Shown piece by piece: positions 46,212 through 59,591 of a stretch of DNA of 64,000 nt (position 1 is its first letter; each line of letters opens with the position of its first letter). The DNA comes from Manihot esculenta (Eukaryota > Streptophyta > Magnoliopsida > Malpighiales > Euphorbiaceae). Both the position numbers and the translations under genes were made by a program. Below the pieces are notes generated by a model. The model did no database searches and was not told the origin of the DNA. It worked only from the letters and a program-made list of their open reading frames with translations. Location: the NCBI RefSeq assembly GCF_001659605.2, contig NC_035177.2, positions 1,798,611 through 1,862,610 of the forward strand. The letters run 5' to 3'.

Positions 46212-46870
46212 AAATAATATAAATGCTCAATCTTTTCATCAATTAATGATTTTACAATTTTGAGGAGACCTGTATTTTTAATAAAGAGCCGTCCGAATTT
46301 AGTTAATATAACTCCTGTGTGAGAAATATTAAAATACAAAATTAAATTAATTAAATTAAAATTAAAAATTTTGAATTAAAATATAAATACACATTCAACT
46401 TTTAGCTTTTAATAAATGTCTATTTTAATTTTATATTTTTAAAAATTTCTAATATAATTTTAATATTTAAAAATAATTACAAATTAATCTCTATTATTAA
46501 ATTTTCAATTAATATACCGTCCACTTTAATGAAAATAATCAAAAATACTTTTTAGTATATATCTTAATCTAAGGTTCTATTAAATTTATAAAAAAGTTTC
46601 TATAATTTTTTAAATTAATTTTTATATCTTATAATTATTTAAAAATAAAATCTTAAAGGTGAATCGCAAAATAATAAGTTTATTAATTTTGATTGTATTT
46701 AAAAATTTTAATTCATTCATATTAAAATAAGTCCTTTGCTTTTAAAATAAAAGTGAGTTTTTTTTATTTTGTTTTAAAAAAATGGACAAATATTAATCTT
46801 GTATTATAAAATTTAAAAAAGCAAAAGAAAATTTTTAAAATTAAAAAGGGAAAATTGCCCACAGGATTCG

Positions 46871-47190
46871 CAAATTCAATTGAAATTTGCAATTTTTTTT
46901 TTTTTTTTTTGGTTTTTGAGAGAATTATAGCGGGAGATACCAAATCCTTTCATTGGTTGTGTACTTGGGTCTCCAAATCCTTGCATTAACTGCATCAATC
47001 CGTCACCTGCCCAAGAACAGCATGTAAGATTCTCTTCTGCGACTATTTTGTTTTCGTAAAAGAAATTGCACCACATTCACACCCAGTTGCAATTGTCATT
47101 AATCAAAATTTCAAAATTTTCATTTGGGTTTCTGTGATTGCCATCGAGGAGCAGTTTTGATTTATTTTGTATGCAGATTTGCATTCGAAA
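46871..47190 (+). promoter_or_regulatory. Probable 5' UTR and promoter-proximal region of the ALKBH8-like gene
   Basis: Base composition rises from the AT-rich spacer to genic values here, after a poly-T tract near 46893-46911. A TTTTGTATGCAG acceptor-like sequence ends at 47175, so a 5' UTR intron is possible. No clear TATA box. Confidence 0.4.
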
Positions 47191-47629
47191 ATGGGTGTGC
47201 CAAGATTTACTCGGCCTAAGGGAGTGAATGAGCAATTGAGCCCTAACCTTTATGTAGCCAATTGTGGACCATCTGTTGGACTTTCGTATGAGATAATTGA
47301 ATCGGTGTTTAGTAAATTTGGACAAGTGAAAGGAGTGTATGCTGCTGATGAGAGTGGTGTTCGTGTTATTGTTTCTTATTTTGAGGTGGATTCTGCACAA
47401 GCTGCATTGACAACTTTAGATGGGCATCCTTGCCCTGATCTTGGAGGACGCTCTTTGCATATTCGTTTTTCTGTTCTTCAACCAACTTCTGAGGTATTCA
47501 CTCTTTTCTAAGCTAAGCTTTCTTGGGATTTCATCTTTTTGGTCATTGCAATTGTCAAAGTAAAAAAGACATGTTCTAATTTAGTGAACATTTGCTATTG
47601 TGTAATTGAATATAATGAATAGGTAATCG

Positions 47630-47688
<59 letters not shown>

Positions 47689-50600
47689 GAATCAACAGAA
47701 AAATGGACTACAAATTCATTAAATTACATAACTTTCGGTTGTGGTGTACCGAGCTTTTTTTTTTTTTTTAAATAAAAGCCTTGAGTCATATTTATGGTTT
47801 TAGATTTTTTTACTGGCGGCTAAGTTGCATATTTCAATTTTCAATTTGCTTTGGTGGTCTGTTCAATTTATTCCATATATAGCATCAAGCATGTCTGCGT
47901 TAATTAAGTAAGAATTGCAACCATGTTTTTGTATTTTTTTTTTTCACCTTCATTGTTGTTTTCAATACGATGCTTGTGATGATAGTCTGTTCATGCAGTT
48001 CCGTGAAGATGAGTAGTATAAGAAGAATGACCTATTGAATCTCTTGGGATTATTCTTCTTTGCACATGCGCGGATCACCTTACTTAAATCTGTCAATGCT
48101 CTTTTAGTTGCTAATATTCTAATAATTATATGGTGCAATCAGAGAAAATATTGCTATTCTGATTGTATATTTTCCTTCTCTGCTTTCTTTTCCCTCTTTG
48201 TGTGAATACCTATCTCTTAACTGTCGCCTAAGTTCCCAACAGTAATATGAACAATAAATATGCCAATGATACGATGGATATGTTAATTGTTTGTGATACA
48301 TGCATCACTTTCTTTGGTCAATCTATTTGGTGGTTGCCTGTTAATAGCTTGCACTTCTACTAGGGTCAGGCAAATGATTCCATCCCAGTGTCGCTGGTGG
48401 CTTCAGATTTAAACATCCCAGGCCTTTACTTGTGGCATGACTTTGTTAATGCTAAAGAAGAACGGGTTAGGGTCTCCACATTTTATAGTGATACCTTTCA
48501 GTTGGTTTGCTATTTTGTCACATTGAGGTTCTTAAAGAAATTATTTTTCTTTATTCAGGAATTGCTTGCAGCTGTTGATGATCGGCCTTGGAACAAGCTT
48601 TCTAAGAGAAGGGTTCAGCATTATGGATACGAATTTTGTTACGATGTAATTATACTATTGATTATGGAAGGAGCTCCTGCCACTTTTTAATATGTTTGGG
48701 ATGATCTACCACCTATATTACTTCCTCTTTTTTTGGGGATGTTTACAACGCATGCCCATATTTTGTAGCTAGAAATGTAAAACATTAGGCATGTTTCAAA
48801 CAATAGAATCATATTTCATAGCTTGAAAATTTTCTGTTGTGTAAGTAGAGAGGATTAAATTTGATGCTTGAACTGGAAATATAATTGTCTTGTCAGTTAT
48901 AGAAGGAAACTTTATTTAGTTGCAGAACTTTAGTTATTTTGGCTTTTCCTACAATTTGAGTTCCTAGGAGTCTGATCTTTCTTTTTCAAACACTTCTTTG
49001 TTCTTACCACTCAGTAATCTCTCAATGAAATTTTACAATTTTACTTGCACCTAACAGCTAACACATGCAGCTCACAGTCTCACTCACAATCAGAGGAAAA
49101 AAAATAAAGAAAGCAAGAAAGAAACAAATGAAGAAATTTTACATGGTCCGGCAATATGCCAACATCCACAGAAAATCACCTCCACGAAAGAGAATGTTAC
49201 ATGAGTCTATATATTGGAGAAGTTTTCCTTTTCAAATTAGGTGTAGGAGAAACATAAAATTACATAAATATTCTTCTAAGTAGAACCAACCTACGCTAAC
49301 AAAACTGAATTGTATTGGAAGGGTTTCTCCCTTCACAAGCCCAACTGTTTAATTATGGGTCAAATCAAACTTAAGAGTGGAATTTCAGAACCCCTATTCC
49401 CAAATACCCCTTTCTCTTGGAGCTTTTAGCATAGAGTATCTCTCTAAATATGTGGCATTATCTTGACTTCTTCAATTCCAAAATCAGTTCTCTTTTGTTT
49501 TCTGAGGTTGTCACTGTAAGGCTTTTTTTCTTTTATTATTATTATCTGGCTGCTCGCAATTCTTTGGAGTTTTGAAATATTGAAGAAATATGATATGCAG
49601 GTTGTGCTTGTATCTCAAATTTTAGGCATTATTTAACAATAGAATCGTAGTAGAAAGAGCTATAAATTGTATATGAAACTCTAGTGACTTTGAGACTTTA
49701 TATGTTGTGGTAAGCATTCTTGAGTTATTGTGCTGTACCAACAATAAAAAGCACTTCTTGGCAACAAAATATAATGTTGTTCTGCTATAAAATGAACAAT
49801 AAAGCCAATGCTACTATTTTGATTGAGGCTGAATTTTTCTTGTTGTATTGACATGCAGCCCTCTTCTATATTTAGTCCTGTTTCAGTGATGATGAATTTG
49901 CAACTTGGTTCCATATTTCTTTGATTCAGTGTTATTGTTGGGTTCTAATCATGGATATTGTGGACAGTAACTTTCATCTTTGGCATCTCATTGACGGAAT
50001 TCTGCTTTATATCCTTTAGCAATAGCGGAGACAATCTGATTGCTTCCTAGATAGTAGGTATTTGTGGTTTACTGTAAGAATCTCTGAAGCTTATTACTTC
50101 TTTATTTCTGGTACAGACAAGAAATGTCAATACAAAAGAGCAGTTGGGTGAGCTTCCATCATTTGTTTCTTCCATTCTTAAAAGGATTTCATCGCTTTCA
50201 GACCTAGGAGATTCTGAAAGTCTAGCCGTGGACCAACTTACTGTATGTAGTAACCTTTCCTGTCCGTCATTTACTTCTGCAGTGTTTATTTGTAATTCAA
50301 CTCTCTTGACATTTTTATGCCATTCCTCTTCTGTAGTGAAATAGAAGAGGTTACATAAATGAATACTCTGTGTGGAACTAAACTTTGATTGTTGAAAAGA
50401 TGATGATCGTTTATGTATTGCATTTAAGGCTGAAAATTCATGATTATGTTACAGGTTAATGAGTACCCAAGAGGAGTGGGTTTGTCCCCACACATTGACA
50501 CCCATTCAGCATTTGAGGGATTAATTTTTAGCCTTTCATTAGCAGGGCCTTGCATAATGGAGTTCCGGAGATATTTAGATGGTTCGTGGATTCCTAAAGC

Positions 50601-53220
50601 TACAGCAAGGAATGATACGAAAGTTGAAAATCTTGATGATGGTTCAAGTTTAATAAGGAGGGCTATCTACCTTCCTCCTCGTTCTATGCTTTTATTATCT
50701 GGGGAAGCACGCTTTGCTTGGCTTCATTATATCCCACACCATAAGGTTCATTGGCTTTCCATTGGTTCCATATGGTGCTATTTTCCTTTATGAAGTTCAA
50801 GCATTTCCATTTACCGTCAAATAGGGAACAATTCTTTTAAATAAAACTGATGAGCAACTGTTGAAGAAAAATATCATTTCATGATGAGCGAAAGAAAGTG
50901 CTTTAATGTTTAGAATGTTGAGTGGAAAAAAATAGGCTCAGAATTAGGCAGGATTCACCAGGATTCTGAGAATAAGATTTTTAACATTTCGGAAATTTGC
51001 AAATAGGTTAGAACTAGTAGACTAACATTGGTTGGCTTGAGGACTCTCCTATGATGGAAGCCTCAAAAAATTTTCAGGTGAAATTGCATAACAGAATTCT
51101 GTTATAGACTTTAAGTTCTTTCATAAGAATATCTAGACCAGGAATTTTATTGTGTAGTATGAAATATCAAAGATGAGGTGATCCTGATCTACCAGTAATC
51201 CTCAATTAAGACAGTATGAGAGTTGTAAATAGGAAACTAGTGGCTTGGTGAAGTGCTCTAAGGACTTGTTATAAATTAGCTGTTCTCTCTTAGAAACATG
51301 CAATGAGCAATAAAAATATATATATTAAACAAAGCAAAAGAAAAAAAAAAAGAAACAAAAAGGAGATAAAGACAACCATCTTGAAAATTTTTGTTTCTGC
51401 TCATATTTTTAGGAAGAAGAATGCAAAGTACTATTATTAAGATGAGTAAGGTCCACCAGATGGGGAAAGAACATTATCCTTAGACTTTGAAAGGCTGGCC
51501 AGGCCATGAGCATTTAAAATTAGCCAGCCAAGAAACAAAAGTACAAATCAGATCTGGACTATTAACAACAAACTAAACCTGGAGGATTCTTTGTTTATAT
51601 TAATTTCTTATTTCTTTCCCCTTTAATCAATTGGTCATATATCTCATCCTTTTATACAAAGGTTTGTTAATGCTTGTTACAGATTGACATGGTAAATGAT
51701 GATGTGGTCAGAAGGGGCTCAAGAAGAGTATCTTTTACGTTTCGTAAGGTGGGTAGACTTGATTTCCTGGTATATTCCATCTTGACTTTGTTGAGTTTTA
51801 AGAGGCTGAGTTTCTGGGTCTTTTTTGTTGGATGTACAAGATATCAAGATGTTTCATGATCACAGATTTCAAATCTGGTATTTTTTTTTTGTTATTTAGA
51901 TTTCTATTGTATGATTATAACTGCTGATTGCTGAATTTATCGCATTGTTTTTAGATTACTCAAAATGTTATAATAGGTTATGTATATCATAAGTTATAGA
52001 TCCTGCATCTCATTTCTCTTTTCTGGTTTATTTATCTGGGTCATTTTACTTTTGGAGCTTTCACTTGCAGGGTTTAAACATATGCTGCATTAAGCAGTTG
52101 ACTTAATATAATGTATCTGAGCACAAAAAGCCTAAATACAATAAAAATCTTAAATTTAGGTGCCTAAATACAAACAAAAATCTTAAACTTAGGTGCTGTT
52201 TGTGATTCTTTTGGGGATTTTTAATTTTATCAATTCAGAACCTTTTTCAGGCCTAATTCCAGTGGTATGATGCTTGAATACTGCTTGGTAGGTTAGGCCT
52301 TAATGTGATTTTTTCTCACCAGACAAAATACAATAAAGCAACATAAAGGAAAAAAAGAAAACACCATGGAAAAATGAATTTGGTGCTATGTCTGCAACAC
52401 TTCAACATTCCAAGCTCGAGATTCACTGGAATCAAGATAGAATTGGAAAAAATAAAAAGTTGAAATGCTGAATTGATAAAATTAAAACTCCCTAATAGAA
52501 TCACAAAAAATTTTAAATAATTCAACATTTGTTTGTATTTAGGCCAAACAAAATCCGTTGACTATTCAATGCATTCAACCAAATGGCTATGTCCAAGGTT
52601 GGATGGCCAGAATGAATAAAAAATGTTTTATGCAAAATTCCTTGCATCCATGTGTGAGCAGGATCACTAAACATTAATAGGATCACAAATGACATGTGAA
52701 ACACCAATATTGGCATAGATGATATAGTTCAAAACTAGCATGTAAGATCAAGTGATCTTTGAAACTGAGGTAACTATGACTCGTATTTATAGGGGTCGTG
52801 AATGATTCTTTAGATCAATTTATTGAATGAGAGAAGGTTGTTTCGGGTAAACTCGGTGTTCCCTTCATATATTTTAGTTTTACTTTATGCAGTGGCTAGA
52901 GAACAGTTCTTCAGATGTTTTCACTTTAATTCTATTATTGGTTACAGCAAATTTCCACATATATTTCTACAAAGAAATGGGATTGAAACAAATTAAGTGG
53001 GATATTTTTTAAATGTTTTCATATTTTGGAACTCTGCAACATAAATGTGATTTCAATTTAGTTTTCACCATTCATGAATATTGAAGTTTCTGATTAATCC
53101 CAGTTGTTAATTCATCTAAGAAATGGTTATGTTAATATTCTGTATGGTTATCTTCCCTTGCAGGTACGAAGAGGTCCTTGCCAATGTGAATTTCCCCAGT
53201 ATTGTGATTCTCGAAGATAA
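47191..53220 (+). CDS. ALKBH8: tRNA hydroxylase of the ALKBH8 family (RRM plus 2OG/Fe(II) dioxygenase), seven exons
   Basis: Exons by GT/AG borders: 47191-47493, 48364-48465 (or from 48370), 48559-48645, 50117-50242, 50455-50745, 51683-51748, 53164-53220. All introns are phase 0, giving about 343 residues. Residues about 18-95 form an RRM (N-L-Y-V-A-N; R-S-L-H-I-R-F). The dioxygenase spans about 115-325: iron ligands H-I-D (about 219 and 221, in S-P-H-I-D-T-H) and the His of W-L-H-Y-I (about 297), with 2-oxoglutarate-binding Arg in the R-R-V-S-F-T-F-R segment. The tail C-Q-C-E-F-P-Q-Y-C-D-S is the Cys motif typical of the family. In animals ALKBH8 carries a fused methyltransferase and hydroxylates wobble uridine side chains of tRNA; plants keep the methyltransferase in a separate TRM9 protein, and none is present here. 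ATG 47191 is the first in-frame ATG. Confidence 0.93.
47632..47690 (+). repeat. Poly-A plus AAG microsatellite in intron 1
   Basis: About 33 A followed by about six AAG units, inside the 870-bp first intron of the ALKBH8-like gene. Likely length-polymorphic. Confidence 0.9.
52163..52543. mobile_element. Foldback MITE-like element in intron 6 of the ALKBH8-like gene
   Basis: Perfect 16-bp terminal inverted repeats CCTAAATACAAACAAA and TTTGTTTGTATTTAGG. A longer imperfect inverted region lies inside, including TTTTAATTTTATCAATTCAG and its complement. About 381 bp, no ORF. I could not define a target duplication. Confidence 0.6.
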
Positions 53221-53470
53221 GAGAAACGAGCTCTCATGCCTACCGAGTATTCATTCGAAAACTGGGTGATTGTCTGTAAGAGAACACAATGATACATTCA
53301 AGTCTCGTGGTCATGAGGTGGTTCATCTTGGAAGGAATGGTTATTAGTTCAAGAACAAAGATGAACAGCTTCTTGATCCACAAAGTCTGTACGACAGAAT
53401 CTTCCTTTTGAGCAAAAGGTGATCCATTTTGCTATTAGTTTGGAGTTGGTGCTGGGGTTGAGGTTAGAAA
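53221..53470 (+). other. Probable 3' UTR of the ALKBH8-like gene
   Basis: Normal base composition continues for about 250 bp after the stop and then drops into AT-rich spacer. No clear AATAAA seen. Confidence 0.45.
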
Positions 53471-55052
53471 GTCAAAAAACTTGTTAACTATTATTTTAGA
53501 TTTTTTATAGAATAATTATTTTAAAAAACACTAGTTTTTTTGGGAATTTTTAGTAAAATCCAACTTTAAAATAATTTTATTACAATTAAAGTGTTACTTT
53601 TATTTAAGTTATTTTTATAAAATTAATTTAAATTTTAGATCCAAAATGTAATTTTCATTAAGTTAAAACAGTTAATCATTATTAAAATAATTAGTATTAT
53701 AGAACATATCTTAAGAGATTAGAGGTGAAATTAACATTTAATAATATATTTAAATATAATGTTGATTTTTTTTTAAAAAAAATAATGTAAGGTAATATAA
53801 TATAATGAATAAAACCTCTCAAATTAATGATATTATATCCTAAAAAAATGAGAATTTTGAAATTTAAAAACCTTAAACAAAATTTCTTAAAAGTAAAAAA
53901 CTTGCTGGCAAATTGAACCTACGATTTTAAAACAGATTTATGACAAAAATTCTAAAATTACTAATTTAATAACTGTAGTTAATTTTTTTAATAATTATTT
54001 TCCAAAGTAATGGCTACTAATCACCTGTTAACTGTAAGCATAATTATTAAAAAAATTATAATTATAATTATCAAAAGACTAATTGATTAAAAAAGATACT
54101 ATTTTTTCGTGAATTTATATTTTAATCCAAAATTTTAATTTTAGTTAATTGGCTTAACCTTTATATTTTTTTTTTATAAATTTTTAAAATTTAATAATTT
54201 ATATAACACCTAGTATATATTATTATTATTATAATTATTTATATAAACTAATTACTAAATAAGTAAAAATGTTTCAATATTTATATTATTTAATATTTTA
54301 ATCTAAATATTTAAATTTTAAATTAATTAGTTTAACATTTAAATGTCATTGTAATTTTATTTAATTTTTTTACAAAATTAAAATGTAAGAGAATGTTAAA
54401 TATAATATTTTATTATTTTTTAAATATAAATTAATTTTATATATAAAAATTATATTAATTTATATTTAATTATAATTAAATAATATATTTAATTTTAAAA
54501 ATAATAATAATTTAACTATTAAAGATATATTCAACACTAGATTTTATTTTACATAAATAATTATGAAGATTTTATAATAGTATATTATTTATAATTATTA
54601 CTATAAAATAAAATTTATCACGGATAAAAATGTGTACTGTATATTTAATAATTAAATTATTTATTTTTAGTTTTAAATTTAAAAATTAACTAAAATTATA
54701 ATCAATAATTGGAGACAACTTTTTATTTTTAGAATGTTTTCTTTTTCAACCTTAATCTTAATCCATGAAATTTGTTGGGGACGGACCACAACTTTAAATA
54801 TTTTTGCATTTGTTGGATTAACTTGGCGAAGGTTAAAATTTACTGTATATAATATATGAAAGAAATTATCCATTTAAAATTGAGCCGAAAATAAAGTATA
54901 TAATAAAGTTCAGCATTTAATTCATAAATGTGCAGTTTTAATTTTTTAATTTATTTTAAATAAATTAAAAAATTAAATTATTTTAAAAAAAATAAATCGG
55001 TCATACAATTGCATAATCATGAATGGGTGGGCGGATAGGACATACCAATATA
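53471..55052. other. AT-rich spacer with a diverged copy of the 608-bp repeat
   Basis: About 54380-54695 resembles 44270-44660 (for example AATAATAATAATTTAACT and AATAAAATTTATCAC). No gene supported. Confidence 0.6.
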
Positions 55053-55523
55053 TAGGGTGAGTATTCAGTCGATTTGATTTAAAATTAAATCAAATTGAAT
55101 AAATCGAAAATTAAAATTTTAATATTTATGAAAATTGAACTGAATCGATTTTGATTAGAAATCAAATCAAATTAAATCGGTCTAATTTGATTCGATTCAG
55201 TTCGGTTTGATCAATTTGGATTTTTAATAAATTTTTTTATTTTTTACTCTTTATTTTTAATATTTTAAAATTTAATTAAAATATTTTAATTTTAATATGA
55301 TTTAATTTCTCTATATTATTAAAAATAATATATTATTAACATTAAATCGGTTTGATTCGATTTTTTTAATTTTTTCTAATCAAAACCGAATCAAACCGAA
55401 ATAACTAAAATTTTTAAAATTAAAAACCGAACCGAATCAAAATGAATAAAAAATCGAATTGAATTTTCAAATTAATTCGGTTCGATCGATTTTTTCACTT
55501 TAAACTGAATTATGCTTAACCTA
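55053..55523. mobile_element. Old hAT-type MITE, 471 bp, same family as 15181-15651
   Basis: Same length and architecture as the MITE in viral ORF2, but heavily diverged by C-to-T and G-to-A changes (GATTTGATT-type in place of GGTTCGGTT). Ends TAGGGTGAG and CTTAACCTA. Flanks CCAATATA and CCAATTCA keep six of eight matching bases of a target duplication. Confidence 0.8.
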
Positions 55524-56139
55524 CCAATTCATGATGCTTAAATATATATTTATTTTTTATTTTTTCACTCTCCATATACAACTTTGAAAAACAAAACAAA
55601 AAAAGATAGATACTGAGATTAAATACAAGAGTTCTTTTGCTCGTAAAAAACTCTATTAAAAACAACAATTTTTTGAATAAAAATTTGGAGCATGAAAATC
55701 TAATATATGTTAGAGAAACAATAATAGAAACACCACAAGAGAGTAACACAGCTCAACATAAGAGAGACGGTAAAGTCTATAAAGCTTAGAGAAAAAGAAT
55801 TTAATTGCTCATGCTACCGTGTTGAGTGGCATGAATGATGATATAATGCATGAGTTTAGAATTGATAACATAACTAGGAACATGTGACTTGCACTAAGAG
55901 AGACATTTGGGAGCCTATTGATTGTCAAGTTAAGGCTTTCACCATTAAGTTTGACACTTATAAGAAAAATCACGATCATGATATGATGAAACACTTTAAG
56001 ATCATGAGTAATATAGTGAATGAGTTAAATAATACTAGTCATATTTTTACTAAATAATAAATCCAAACGGTCATATGCTCTTTACCCAACATGTAGGAAC
56101 CATGAAAATACATCTAATCCACAACATCTGTATTAAGAA
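55524..56139. other. Spacer between MITEs
   Basis: Moderately AT-rich. Short ORFs are present on both strands but none has a recognisable product. Confidence 0.5.
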
Positions 56140-57015
56140 TAAGAGTGTGCGGTTCTGGTTTCGAGACAGTTCCTTGCAAGAACCAGAATCAAAATTTGAA
56201 TTTTTGAATTTTTTAGAACCAAAATCAGAATCGAATTTCGGTACGGTTCTATGTATTTTCGATTCCGTTCGGTTTTTATATCAGTTCTTATTTTGATTTC
56301 AATTTCGGTGTAGTTCTCGGTTTCTATAATAAAATTTAAATTTGAACGAAATAATTAAATATTTCTAACATAATACTAATATTATTTATATCAAATTAAC
56401 AAGTCTCACATTCAAACTTTAAAACAATATCAAACAACCACAATATTATATAATATTTCTATTTAAAATATATCAAGAAACTAAATAACTAAACATAATA
56501 TAATTTTCCTATTATAATTTTCAAACTCTTAAAAAAAAAAAGCAAAAGAAAACTCCCAATAGAATTTCTAAAAATTTTGTTGTAATATTTCTACAAGAAA
56601 TAAATTTCAACTATGCGACCTTTATCATTCTTTTGATATGTTGTAAATTTGTTTAGTTTCCTTTATTTTTTTTTAGAACAAAACTATATAGTTTTGTCTA
56701 AAACTACATAGTATCTAAAATAATATAGTTTAACTTAATAGTTTTTTTTTTAAATAGTCATAATTATTTTAATTTAATTTATTTTTAATTTTATTAAATT
56801 ATATTTTATTAATAATATAATCTAGTTAATGATTATATATATTGATCATTTGGTACGGTTTTGGTCCGATATGGGTCCGATATAATTCTTGATAAAGAAC
56901 CAAAATCAAAACTAAATATCTAAATAAATTCGATTCGATTTCTATACTATCAGTTCTTTTTCGATTTTGGTTTGGTTCAGTACGATTCTTAAATTCGAGA
57001 TCTCAAGGAATCGTG

Positions 57016-57318
57016 TATTAGTTCAGGGAGTCATAAGGATGGTTCCACCTCTCAGGAGTAATAAGGCTGCTGTGCTAAGGCTTGAGTATTGGAGTGATAA
57101 GGGTTAATTTTGTAAATATTGTACAATTGAATGAGTCTTGTGATTAGGATTCTTAGGGTGATTCGTTCACTTACTGGTGATATTTTTCCATTATTCTCTC
57201 CTATTCAATAGGCAACTTTAGTTATCAATTCTCTTATTTAAATCATGTGTGTACTGTGAAGTTGAATATAACGAAGATTATATTCTTAAAAAAACATCTC
57301 TTTGTCACTTTGTTATCT
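57016..57318 (+). repeat. Copia 5' LTR, 303 bp
   Basis: Begins TATTAG and ends TTATCT; one C/T difference from the 3' LTR (position 57070 against 63735). The TA...CT ends are defined by the flanking TCGTG duplication and the PBS that starts at once. Confidence 0.93.
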
Positions 57319-57331
57319 TGGTATCAGAGCC
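57319..57331 (+). other. Copia primer-binding site, initiator tRNA-Met
   Basis: TGGTATCAGAGCC directly after the LTR. Confidence 0.92.
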
Positions 57332-57347
57332 TTGACGATCTCTCACC

Positions 57348-59591
57348 ATGGCTTCGTCAAATCTGAATGTCGCCAATTTCGTCACTTTGAAACTCAAACA
57401 AACAAACTATCCTCTGTGGAGAGAACAAGTTTTGAGTTTAGCTGAAAGTCAGGAGCTGTCAGATCATCTTGTTAGTGGCTTTCCTGAGGATCAGAAATTC
57501 AATAACCCTCCCAACCCAATTCCCGAAAATTATCAACCTCAACAATCAGACACATTCAAAGCATGGCAAAAGTCCGACCGATTACTTCTTGGATGGATCT
57601 ATGGAACATTAAGCGAGGAATCACTCGGCCTTGTCATCGGATTAGACACTGTTCATACTGTTTGGAGCGCTTTAAAAGATGCGTATGCCCAAGATTCACA
57701 AGAAAGGGTATTTACCCTCCGACAGCAATTGACCTACTTTCGCAAAGAAGAAAGTCGGTCCATCACAGAACACCTAAGATTGTTTAAAGAGATCTGTGAC
57801 AATTTAGCAGCAATTGGAAAAACAGTACCCGATGAAAAGAAAGTATTTTGTCTTCTTACCAGTCTGGGACCCCAATACGACACGTTCACCACAACGATGC
57901 TCAAGCCATCGCGACCAACGTATAATGAGCTAGTCTCCCAACTTAAGAATCTCGATCAGCGACGTATGTGGTTTTCCACACAAACTGAAACAGGTCTTGA
58001 CCAAATTGCTTCTCACGTGGCCTTCTATGGAAATCAACAGACTTCTTCAAATTCTTCTTCGAATCGATGTCCTCGATTCAACTCTCAAGGGCGTGGCTTC
58101 CAAGCTCAGCAGACACAGGAACAAAGACAGAACAAGGAACCAAGCCTCTCTCAGCGGCGACCTCCTCCCGCAGGGCGTAGAAGAATGACACCAGCCGAAC
58201 GGGAATTGTACAAGAACGAAGTTTGTCAATACTGCAACAGGGATGGACATATTGCCAAAATTTGCTAGTGGATTCCACAAGATAAATCGAACAGCCCTGC
58301 TCCAGCTCTTACTGCCCTCACACTGGATAATGATGTTATTGACACTGACTGGGTTGCAGACTCCGGTGCGTCGAACCATATGACAGGTAACAAAAAGCTA
58401 TTACATAAGCTTCATGATTATTATGGACCTGATTCCATAACCATAGGAGATGGAACTTTTCTATCTATCGATGGCATTGGGAAGGCTTCCATAGAACAGA
58501 AAAATAAATTATCTATTTCAAATGTTTTATCAGTTCCTGCTCTAAAATAGAATTTGTTGTCTATTGGACAATTAACTGATGATTATCCTGTCAATTGTGA
58601 ATTTTCTAATATTTCTATTTCTGTTAAGGATCGACAAACGGGACAGGTACTGCTACGAGGGCCACGGAAACATAATCTTTATATTTTGACTGGTGCACCC
58701 AAAGCGTATTTTTCCAATCGGTTTAAGACTGGTACTACTGCCATATGGCACCAGCAATTAGGACATCCTCAATCATCTACAATTTTTGTTTTATTTAATA
58801 AGAACCTAATTGATGTAAAAGGTTCCTTGCATTCTAAATCTTTATGTGATAGTTGCCAGTTAGGGAAGTTGAGTAAATTTCCATTTTCTTTGTCCACAAA
58901 TAATAGTTCCTCTGTATTTGAAAAAATTTATTGTGATTTATGGGGACCAGCCCCTGTTCTGTCTTTTGCAAAATTTAAATATTATGCTTGTTTGGTTGAT
59001 GACTATTCTAAATATTCATGGCTAATACCCCTGAGGAAAAAATCTGAGTTTTTTGCTGCATATAAAGCTTTTGAACAATATGTGCTCCGCCAATTTGGTA
59101 AGCACATCAAAATTTTCCACTCCGATGGTGGAGGTGAGTTTTTAAACACTGCTTTATCTTCGCATTTTCTTGCACAGGGAATTAAACATCAAGTGTCTTG
59201 TCCTTATACACCTGAGCAAACCGGTGTTGTTGAACGACGACACCGTGTCATCCGTGAATTAGGCTTAACTATGATGTACCATAGTCATGTGCCGTTGTCA
59301 ATGTGGGTTGAGGCTTTTCAAACTGCAGTTTTTTTAATAAATAGATTGTCCACTTCTGTGTTAGGACATGACACACCATATTATAAATTGCATGGGTCTC
59401 ATTTTGACTATAGTTCTTTGCGAGTTTTTGGATCTAAGTGTTTTCCGTATATATGGGACACAAGAAATCATAAGTTCGACCCTAAATCGTGCTTATGTGT
59501 CTTTATAGGATATAGTGAAAAACACAAAGGGTACAAATGTTACAATCCTAAAACTAAGAAGATAATAATATCTAAGACACGTGAGTTTTGA
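57348..59591 (+). pseudogene. Copia gag, protease and integrase, two in-frame stops
   Basis: ATG at 57348. Gag with the copia-type N-terminal fold (L-K-L-K-Q-T-N-Y-P-L-W) and a CX2CX4HX4C zinc knuckle at 58224-58265, followed at once by TAG (58266-58268). The frame resumes with protease D-S-G-A-S-N-H-M-T, a second TAG at 58548-58550, then the integrase HHCC region (W-H-Q-Q-L-G-H, C-D-S-C-Q-L-G-K) and catalytic D, D, E (C-D-L-W-G, H-S-D-G-G-G-E-F, V-E-R-R-H). The frame breaks near 59578 by a one-base shift. Confidence 0.93.

Larger units (their letters stand above)
43940..46870. other. AT-rich spacer upstream of host gene
   Basis: No ORF supported. Contains the 608-bp direct repeats listed separately. 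Confidence 0.6.

Noticed and set aside
49065..49283. 72-codon basic ORF inside intron 3 of the ALKBH8-like gene
   Set aside because: Low complexity Lys-rich, no homology recognised, lies wholly in an intron with good flanking splice sites.
57319..57331. tRNA gene suggested by the TGGTATCAGAGCC matches (also 4790, 16839, 21867, 30440)
   Set aside because: Only the 13-base 3' complement of tRNA-Met is present; no A box, B box or cloverleaf. These are primer-binding sites.
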